13,275 nucleotides of DNA from Actinomortierella ambigua (lineage: Eukaryota; Mortierellomycota; Mortierellomycetes; Mortierellales; Mortierellaceae). A model generated the notes under the pieces. The model did no database searches, was not told the DNA's origin, and saw only the letters and a list, made by a program, of their open reading frames with translations. Made by a program: the position numbers and the translations under genes. This document shows, one piece after another, positions 1 through 6,783 of the stretch (positions are counted from its first letter, which is position 1; the number at the start of each line of letters is the position of its first letter). The DNA lies in NCBI GenBank assembly GCA_016098155.1, contig JAAAJB010000615.1, forward strand, positions 6,996 through 20,270, read 5' to 3'.

Positions 1-920
1 GAGAGGGGGGGGGGGGGGGGGGGGGAGGGGGAGGGGGGAGGTTTTTTTTTTTTTGTTTTTGTGGGGAGGGGGGCGACCATGCCCTTTTATAAGTTTTCGT
101 AGAAAAATCCCACGAGTCTTCCGGGAGGGAAACACAACACACCATAACTTTCCCTCCCCCGCATTCTTCATTTAGATAGTACATGGGTGAAATTCACGAT
201 CCTTATGGATTCTAGGTCGGCCGCCGTGACTCGACGTAAACTCTTCCCATGCAACGCTCGAGCATAGAGCATACTTTCCTCGTAGTGAAAGTATGGAACG
301 CACACTAGCCTGCACCATCTCTCCATATGGAATGAAAGGCAACTATGGTCAAGAGTTTTGGGAGAAGAGAGGGGTAGTACCCAACGAGTTGTTCTTTCCT
401 GCACCTCGCATCTGACTCAGGCCTTCGTGGTTACACAAACATGTCCAGCGTGGCATGCGCAGTCTGCCTCAACAAGATTGGTCCCTCATGGTAAAGAAAT
501 TACTTGGTGAAAAAACGGCCATTTTCGTCGCTGCTTGTTTACAACCAACCAAGCTTATGGTGGGTAGATTGGTACCTTGAGCTTCTCCTGTTGCCGTTCT
601 TTTTTTTTTAAGGCGAGTCTACAAGTAACAGAGGGTCGTGTTCGGCCTATAATGTACGTACTATATGTACTGAGCTACTTCACGTCTTGATAATCTGCGA
701 CTGCTCATCTTTGGTACCCGCAACAACTACCTTGGTTTTTTTTTTTTTTTACCCCACAATCGCCTTTTCGCTTCCTTGGGCTTTTTGAGGTCGAGATGGA
801 TTCGGCGTACATTAGTGATATAAATTCGTCACCGGAAATTTTCTCGAGCATGCGCTACATTTAGACTTATAGCTTGCCCTCTTCTCTCTTGCATCCGTTT
901 TTGCATCGACTTCTCGCAGC
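1..920. other. Left-edge non-coding region, upstream of ARP9-like gene
   Basis: I see no supportable gene here. The first 70 bases are low complexity, with a run of 21 G at 5-25 and a T run at 42-54. Further T runs lie at 600-609 and 736-750. The part nearest 920 must hold the promoter and 5' UTR of the ARP9-like gene, but I find no clear TATA or CCAAT element. A cytosine-rich leader and the sequence CTCGCAG just before the start codon could be the end of a 5' UTR intron, but this is not demonstrable. The open frames in this stretch are short, overlap each other on both strands and show no recognisable motif. Confidence 0.6.
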
Positions 921-2667
921 ATGGCTCTTCGTGAGGAAAACTTCGTCGTCCTGCATTCGGGCTCATGGGTCACCCGAGCTGGCATTAACGTTACAGACAC
1001 CAACAAGCCCCCAAGTGTGGTATGACCATCTTTGCGCTCAACTCATTTCATGCAAGAAGCCGGCCTGCTGATCAGCCTTGCCAGGAACCCCAAAATACAA
1101 AGACGCGAGTTTGTCCTAACACAACATTCTAACGCAGAACGCCTTACTCGTGGGGCATGATTTTTGGTCTTGAACTTTCCACGACACATAGGTTATCCGA
1201 TCACTCGTCGGTGCACGAACTATCTCACAGGAGGCTACACAACAAAAGGATGAAGACGAATCCACGCATCCCTCGCCTCGGGACGACGCCACCAAGTCGC
1301 AGGACAACATCGATGTAGACGCTAAGGAAACAGCCAGTGAAGCTACGAAAGACGACAGCGTAGCGCCCGAGGACACACCCAACACTCAGACGGTGTACTA
1401 CTGTGGAAACGCGCTCACTGAGGCACAGCAGCAGTTCAATCAAGACGAGCTCACTTTGACCTCTCCTATCCGAGAGGGTATTGTGCGGGACTGGGGTGCC
1501 ATGGAGGCACTGTGGCGACATGTCTTATTCAGAGAGCTTGGAATTAAGCGGTCTAGGAACGCCTCACCAGTCCTGATGGTTGTTCCTACCGACTGGACCA
1601 AGGAGGAGCACGAGCGTATCACTCAGATCTTCTTTGAGAGCTTCAACGTACCTGGACTCTATCTTGCCGAGGAGCCCCTGATGACCCTGTACGGATGTGG
1701 CTCGGTCACCGGTCTCATTGTCGATATCGGACACAACTCCACGGGTATGGAAAACCGTTTCCTTCAATCTACCGAAAACCTGGATCTCGCCCATCATGTA
1801 TATTGCATCTACTAATAACGCCCCACCCTTTTCTCCTTTTCGTATTGATTAGAAATCACACCCATCATCGACACTCAGATCCAACGCCATGCCATCCAGT
1901 CAATCCCCTTGGCAGGAGCGGACATTGACGCACACTTTTTGCAGCTTCTGAAGGCAGATACCCAACTGGTCAAGGAATACGGCCAGCCTCTGGATCTCGA
2001 GTTTGCACGGCATCTGAAAGAGTCTGGCGTCTGCCAGGCTCTTTCGGGTGATGAGAAGGAGAGCAAGGCGCGCGTGACAGCAGAGTACAACGGAAAGGAG
2101 TTTACTGTGGGCGCGGCACGGTACAAGGCTGTCGACCCACTGTTCAATGTCGACCTCACCGGCAAGGCCGTCATGAATGTCATCGAGGCCATCCACGCTG
2201 CACAGCTGGCATGCAAAGCTGAGAAGCGCATCACATTATGGGAGTCCATCGTCATTACAGGAGGCTCCTGCCAGATCAAGGGTAAGTGCTACATTCTATT
2301 TTGAGCACCAGGTGTGACTGGGTATGGCCCCATGGTAGCCTTATGGCAGTTTTTTTTTTTCTTTCTTATCTGACCAACTTTTGTGATGGGCTAATTGAAT
2401 AACCGTTTAGGCTTGCAAGGACGTATCCAACAAGAGCTTGAAAAGTCACTTGCAGTATCGGAGAATTTTGGCGAATACCAAATCCGTGATGTCAGATTCC
2501 TCAAAGTGCCTGACTACTTTCCCAACCTGAAAGACTCGATTGTGCACGCTGGATTTCTGGGTGCCGAGATTGTTGCAAAACTCATCTTCCCAGACCCTCG
2601 GAACTACATCAACAAGGTCGACTACAATGAGGCAGGACCCAGCGTTGTCCACACAAAGACGTTCTAA
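921..2667 (+). CDS. ARP9: Actin-related protein Arp9-like (SWI/SNF-RSC remodeller subunit)
   Basis: Four exons, 921-1019, 1192-1744, 1853-2281 and 2411-2667, join in frame to 445 aa; all introns are GT-AG. The start at 921 gives MALREEN, like the N-terminus of fungal Arp9 as I recall it. An actin fold is evident: the phosphate-loop-1 counterpart LHSGSWVTRAG (11-21), PIREGIVRDWGAMEALW, VVPTDW, the stretch ERITQIFFESF, YLAEEPLMTLYG, loop 2 IVDIGHNSTEITPI (Asp211), ITGGSCQI, and the actin-like end YNEAGPSVVHTKTF. An acidic insertion of about 50 residues occupies 52-100. In known fungi Arp9 pairs with Arp7 (or Arp42) on the HSA helix of the SWI/SNF and RSC ATPases in the nucleus and does not polymerise. 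The loop-1 Asp of actin is His12 here, as expected for a degenerate nucleotide pocket. Intron 2 has ACTAATAAC at 1811-1819 as a branch candidate. Another divergent Arp (e.g. Arp7) is possible but fits less well. Confidence 0.78.
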
Positions 2668-2670
2668 TTC

Positions 2671-2676
2671 AATAAA
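2671..2676 (+). promoter_or_regulatory. Polyadenylation signal AATAAA of ARP9-like gene
   Basis: A canonical AATAAA begins three bases after the stop codon TAA at 2665-2667. If used, cleavage would fall near 2690-2700 and the 3' UTR would be only about 25-30 bases. No better signal follows before the oxygenase relic starts. Confidence 0.55.
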
Positions 2677-3066
2677 GGTATAAAGGTACAAGATTATAAC
2701 ATGCGCGCCCGAGCCTTCTACTACAGTCCCTCCCTTGCGAACCAGCGTAGGTTGTTTTTGAATGTACAGAGATGGACATACTCGTCTTGTGGTGGAATCA
2801 TAGCTTTCTAAATTCTTCAGCCAATTTATGTACTATGCTACCAAAGTCGCTTTCACTGCGGTTAAGGGCGTTGGTAACGTATACGGCCTTGGCGCATGAG
2901 TCCTTACTTTTCAGGAAAGTGGTTAGATACTATTGGCCAGTACTAGCTTAAGACTCTGGCGGAAAAAAAAAAGCAAACGAAGGCGCTTCAATATGAATCA
3001 AGTTTCGACAGCACATTCAAAGGTACGGGCAACGATTTTGTTCCAATGCGTTCATGCGAAGAAACC

Positions 3067-3088
3067 AAAAAAAAAAAAAAAAAAAAAA
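3067..3088 (+). repeat. A22 homopolymer in relic intron
   Basis: An uninterrupted run of 22 A lies in what was an intron (3023-3139) of the oxygenase relic. Homopolymer runs of this size recur across the window, mostly in introns and intergenic DNA. Confidence 0.9.
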
Positions 3089-3696
3089 GCCCATACTGAG
3101 ACTCCCATCGTGATCTGTAACCTGAAAATATCTTCGTAGGTCGATCCAAGTACTAGCAAGACGCTGTTCTTCCGCTACAGCTTACCGTTGCAGTTCCGAT
3201 ATTATGCCATTGAAGTACATGATACCAAAAAGATCTAGGTGCTCCCACGCTCATGCACGACTTTGTCATGAGTGAGTCGTATACTATGGATATCATACAA
3301 TAAAAAAATGAGCAGAGCGCCCTCAAAGGAAGCATTTCGAGTAAGGTACCAAATGGTACAGAGTCAACAGCAGTTTCATGACATCACAGTCAAGATGAAG
3401 ACCCTTTAAGGGTCTGATCAAGCGTCAAGCAAGGGTTCACTTCGATACCACCAAAAGTACGCGGTTTGGGATGGTATCACGCTACTACAACAAGAAGGGG
3501 GACAGGGTCCGTTGGTTCAAAGTACCTGCCTGCAGCATCCTATACGGCGAACCCATTGGACGAGAAAGATAGCGCTACGGGAGAGATTACTGCTCTCTGT
3601 CAGATCGCCAGGCGCTCTCAGCGACTTCTTCCGGATCTCCACACAATGCACCCCCATGGGCTCCAAGGCTCATCAAATTCGTACGGCGGCGGCGGC

Positions 3697-3716
3697 AAAA
3701 AAAAAAAAAAAAAAAA
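3697..3716 (+). repeat. A20 homopolymer inside relic coding region
   Basis: A run of 20 A directly follows a GGC repeat (about 3684-3696) within the former coding part of the oxygenase relic, between the SYTANPL and YLTWYRFDLHTG motifs. Its length cannot be trusted to the base, but the frame changes around it do not depend on it alone. Confidence 0.9.
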
Positions 3717-4352
3717 GAGGAGGGCCAACGCCAACACAACACCTACCGGATCAAGCAAGTGACTACGCCTCACACGATCCAGAGGTGACCTATCTGACCT
3801 GGTACCGTTTTGACCTGCATACAGGCTAAACGGAACAGATGACATTGTACCCCATGCTGGGAGATTTCCCCATGACCAACATGAACTGACTCCGTCACGA
3901 TCGGATGCTCGCTATGTCTATGAGAGCAACACCATCGAGCCTGCCTCGCCCCGGGAAAGTACCACGGGTTGATGGGGGGTCATGAAAGTGGATATTACAC
4001 CAGATTCCCGCGCGGAAGAAGATCCTCATGAAGGCCAATAAACTCGAGCGGGGCCGAGCCTGGAATCGACGAGCTGGCTCGGATACATCGAACGCTCTGT
4101 CGATGAGTCGGTCACGTAGGACGATGAGAGGGGAGGAGGAGGATGGGTTCTTGTTGGTCAATGTCTACGACGAAGACCCAGTTGGATCCTGATACATTGT
4201 TGGAACGGGTGAGTGACCGAGCTCTGTATTTTTGGGTTGCCCAAAGTCAAGGTCCCACGCTGTATCCTCTTCGGATTTCATAAACTGCATGTCACGAAGT
4301 CCCAGACGAAAGCTTTTGGTTGAGGGTAGAAGATGGTTTTTTATATCTCTTG

Positions 4353-4358
4353 TTTATT
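4353..4358 (-). promoter_or_regulatory. Polyadenylation signal for the minus-strand cell-surface gene
   Basis: On the minus strand this reads AATAAA, about 110 bases downstream of the stop codon at 4467-4469. It is the nearest canonical signal. It lies just beyond the end of the oxygenase relic, so the two 3' ends are close together. Confidence 0.5.
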
Positions 4359-4466
4359 AGACAAAAACTTGAGAGACAGAAGAGTGTGGACTCCGTCGTC
4401 CAAAGAGAGAAAGGATAGAAGCTCCTCGAAGAAGAAAAAACAGACAAGTTGCATGAGTGCTCGTCA

Positions 4467-5848
4467 CTACACCACACTCATGACAATCAAATTGACCATG
4501 ACTGTCACTGCCGCCGGCAATGCCATGTTTGCCCATGTACGACTTGCAGGCGAAATGTCTACACGACGCCTATCTTGCACCTGGTTGAGGTTCCGTCTCT
4601 GCTCACCAGTAGCAGACCCATCCCTGCGGCCCACCGCCATTTGATTAGGGTCCACTTCGCTGCCTGTCGAGGGCGAGGTGTTGTCGGCGATAGGGGTATC
4701 CACACTGCCAGTAGTATTGGAGGCAGCGGGAGCATCCAGTGGCGCGCTGCTGTTCCCATTATCCTGTACGATAGTATTGCCAATGTCTGTAGAAGAGTCG
4801 TTGGTAGGGAGGGCGTTGGTTGCCGGCTGGGCCGTCTTGGTCAGAGGCTCCACCTCTCCTGAATTGGTCGTGTTGGTGCCGGCAGGGGGAACTTTTTCAT
4901 TCGGTGGCGTGGAAGGGCCATTGGAGGCGTCACTGGCCGTCAGTGAAGAATTTGATGCTGGCGACGACGGCAAATCCCCTGCCTGGACCAACTCAGCGGA
5001 GCTTGACGGCCGAGGGCACGCCGTATCTGCCGGGAGAGTTTGGAAAATTTTTTGGTCGTCGACCGTCATGACACATTGAGTGCGGTTGCCACCGACAAGG
5101 CATGGGTAAGTCGCGTTGCCATAGGCACGCACAGTGTAATTGCCGCCAATCCATGTACTGGGTACTGTCCATGTCACGTTGTGGTTACGTCCAGTTCCTA
5201 TGTGGAAAGAGAGAAGGATACGAAAGCGTCATACCCAGCAATCCACAGATAGAGTAGAGTCGGGAGAGAGAGAGAGAGGAAGAGAGCGAGAGAAAGAGAG
5301 AGAGAAAGGGAGCGAGAGAGACGGCATAAGTGGGTCATTCATGTACGAAATCTCGCTATGCGAAAATGCAACGATCACGCTAGTTGTCATACCATCGAAT
5401 TCAGAACGAGTGATATTGTCGATATTTGCAAGAAGATTGGTATCTGGACCCAGAACCTGCAGCTGGACCCAGTGAAGGAGAGCTAGACCCGAGTATTCGA
5501 CACGATACCCAATTTTCATTGGACAGCCTATTGTAGAGATGGGAGAAAAGCTAGCCGTTGAGTCAGATCACAGGTGGTGACAAGGACCTCACACCACAAT
5601 CCGTTGCGGCGAGCATGGTAGACATACCGGCGTGCACTGCTGTCTCGTTCAACTCGAGGAATATCCTGTCTAGTATAGACCAACGAAAGACAGTAGAAAA
5701 TTTGAGCACCCACGAAGAAGATGCCTCGCAAGTAAGAGTGATTCAAGAGACAAGGGTTTGTTGTAGCCATCGCCTACATACCTGCGCTGGCTAGCGTGGC
5801 CAACGCTAAAACGACAGCAGAGCTGAGGAGGACACGGAGAGTTCTCAT
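4467..5848 (-). CDS. Secreted Ser/Thr-rich, probably GPI-anchored cell-surface protein
   Basis: In transcript order the exons are 5848-5782, 5669-5628, 5527-5393 and 5197-4467, giving 324 aa. Residues 1-22 are a signal peptide (MRTLRV, then a Leu/Ala/Val core ending in ASA). Residues 23-142 look like a small beta-sandwich with four Cys (38, 114, 123, 142) and motifs such as HWVQLQVLGP and VTWTVPSTWIGGNYTVRAYG. This resembles the Kre9/Knh1-type N-terminal domain of fungal wall proteins, but I cannot prove membership. Residues 143-305 are rich in Ser, Thr, Pro, Ala and Asn, as in O-glycosylated stalks, with many N-glycosylation sequons (N30, N88, N101, N109, N119). The last 18 residues are hydrophobic and end without a cytoplasmic tail, which suggests GPI attachment near 300-306. 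The 42-nt exon 2 is inferred from frame and splice sites (GTATGT donors) and could be absent in another model. The exact function is unknown. Confidence 0.75.
5262..5322 (-). repeat. CT-rich simple repeat in intron 3 of cell-surface gene
   Basis: The plus strand is almost pure GA here, so the transcript reads CT. It lies within the intron 5198-5392, roughly 65-125 bases upstream of the acceptor. A second short CT tract sits directly at the acceptor (TCTTTCCACATAG). Confidence 0.8.
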
Positions 5849-6783
5849 GTTGAGTAGTAGCGACAGTGGACGTGATGTTTCTGTGGTGTGAGCGTGCTGG
5901 TTGTGTGAGCGTGCTGGTTGTGTGAGCGTGCTGGTTGTGTGAGCGTGCGTAGTTGTGTGTGTGGTGAAATTGCGTGTTGGTGAAAGAGAGAAAGAGCGAG
6001 AGACACACGGGTATAAAAGTGTTAACGGTTTTCGTGTGGCAATAGAAGGGGCGTGTCTCAAAAATAGGAGAAACAGAAAAGGGCTGTGGGGGTATGGTCA
6101 AGTATTGTATTATGAAATACTGGCTGGTACTTGTCCCTCACGAGACAGACATACTTATAATGACACGGGGCATTTCGACGCTGACAAAGGTTCTTCGCAG
6201 ATATATGACCCAAGGCATGGAGACTTTTAGACTAAAAGATCACAATGAATCACAAGAGAAAGGAATCGACATATAGCATCGTGACGCCTTGTTTTTTTTT
6301 TCTCTCACACATGTCTCCCAAACGTCGGTTCCAAGTCTCTTATGATGATTGGTGAGCGACATTGGCATTATCATAGAGTGGAACAGCTTTGCCAGTCTGC
6401 AGGGCATCTTAGTCGCTCCGTTCTTCGGTATAATAATTTGGTCACAAATGACATGCATAGGGGTTAGGAAAGAGGCCTGACTTTCCAACTTCTTCACGAA
6501 TGTAAAAGTTACCAGGTAGGAATAGAATTATTTCAGGAAGGGTACTGGTATCTATTCTGGATTCCAACCGTTCTACGACAAACAAATATACAAACAAAGA
6601 AAAAGGAGTTCAAATCGCCCACGCGTCATTCCCGTTTCCTCGAGCGTGAATCGAGAAAGGTAAAAGGAGCAATTCTTTAACGTTCTGACTGTTGTTCATC
6701 GGCCTGACTGACCAAGTTTTTTAGCTTTTCTTCATTGATCAATGTTTAAAGGCGAAAGGGCTACAAAAAGGAGAAGAGGGGAG
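5849..6783. other. Intergenic: promoter of cell-surface gene and 3' flank of RTC1
   Basis: No gene is supportable here. The part next to 5848 is the promoter and 5' UTR of the cell-surface gene, with a tandem repeat (listed separately) and a transcript-strand CT-rich stretch at about 5980-6005. TATAAAA at 6012-6018 is on the plus strand, the wrong orientation for this gene. The rest (about 6100-6500) has only short open frames without motifs. About 6500-6783 is the likely 3' UTR of the RTC1 homolog, without a canonical AATAAA on its strand. Confidence 0.6.
5887..5948 (-). repeat. 17-bp tandem repeat upstream of the cell-surface gene
   Basis: Three perfect copies of TGTGAGCGTGCTGGTTG (plus strand) start at 5887, 5904 and 5921, followed by a partial copy at 5938-5948. 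They lie about 40-100 bases upstream of the start codon, so in the core promoter or 5' UTR. On the transcript strand the unit reads CAACCAGCACGCTCACA. Confidence 0.92.

Larger units (their letters stand above)
2773..4323 (+). pseudogene. Decayed carotenoid/stilbene cleavage oxygenase (CCD family)
   Basis: No frame is open, but motifs of the iron(II) carotenoid oxygenase family appear in the correct N-to-C order across all three frames. In order they are: ALVTYTALAHESLL then LTFQESG (about 2858-2917); STAHSK (3005-3022), spliced over a GT-AG intron 3023-3139 to VDPSTSKTLFFRYS; APTLMHDFVMSESYT (3241-3285); TRFGMVSRYYNKKGDRVRWF then KVPAC (about 3450-3534); SYTANPLDEKDSATGEI (from 3538); YLTWYRFDLHTG (before 3826); LGDFPMTN (from 3857); RYVYES (from 3910); GVMKVDI (from 3976); EEEDGFLLVNVYDED (about 4130-4182); and VKVPRCILFGFHKLHV (4246-4293). 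In-frame stops occur, e.g. at 3236 and 3301. In living enzymes four His bind iron. His codons survive at 3014, 3256 and 4279, while the third is TAT (Tyr) at 3541. The far N-terminus is unrecognisable; the start is approximate. Two long A runs lie inside. It lies tail-to-tail with the cell-surface gene. Neighbouring genes have clean frames, so sequencing error is an unlikely cause. Confidence 0.82.

Noticed and set aside
1..54. G-rich left end as a possible telomere
   Set aside because: It is a plain G run followed by a T run, without a TTAGGG-like unit. A sequencing or assembly edge is more likely.
168..404. Minus-strand open frame of 78 codons at the left edge
   Set aside because: No motif, no splice context and ordinary length for random DNA.
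1020..1137. Acceptor at 1136-1137 (CTAACGCAG) for ARP9 intron 1
   Set aside because: It has a good-looking branch site, but the following frame hits TGA at 1171 and TAG at 1189. The acceptor at 1190-1191 gives PSV joined to VIRSLVGAR and stays open.
3512..3829. Plus-strand open frame of 105 codons as an intact gene
   Set aside because: Only its last part (YLTWYRFDLHTG) matches the oxygenase family. The rest is out of frame with it and passes through an A20 run, so it is part of the relic.
5666..5670. Acceptor ACAG four bases downstream for the micro-exon of the cell-surface gene
   Set aside because: It shifts the frame and yields a stop after a few codons; the upstream TAG keeps the frame open to the next exon.
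6012..6018. TATAAAA as TATA box of the cell-surface gene
   Set aside because: It is on the plus strand, while the gene is on the minus strand, and no plus-strand gene follows.
6101..6121. Short inverted repeat AGTATT...AATACT
   Set aside because: A six-base stem in AT-rich intergenic DNA is expected by chance; no terminator or element context.
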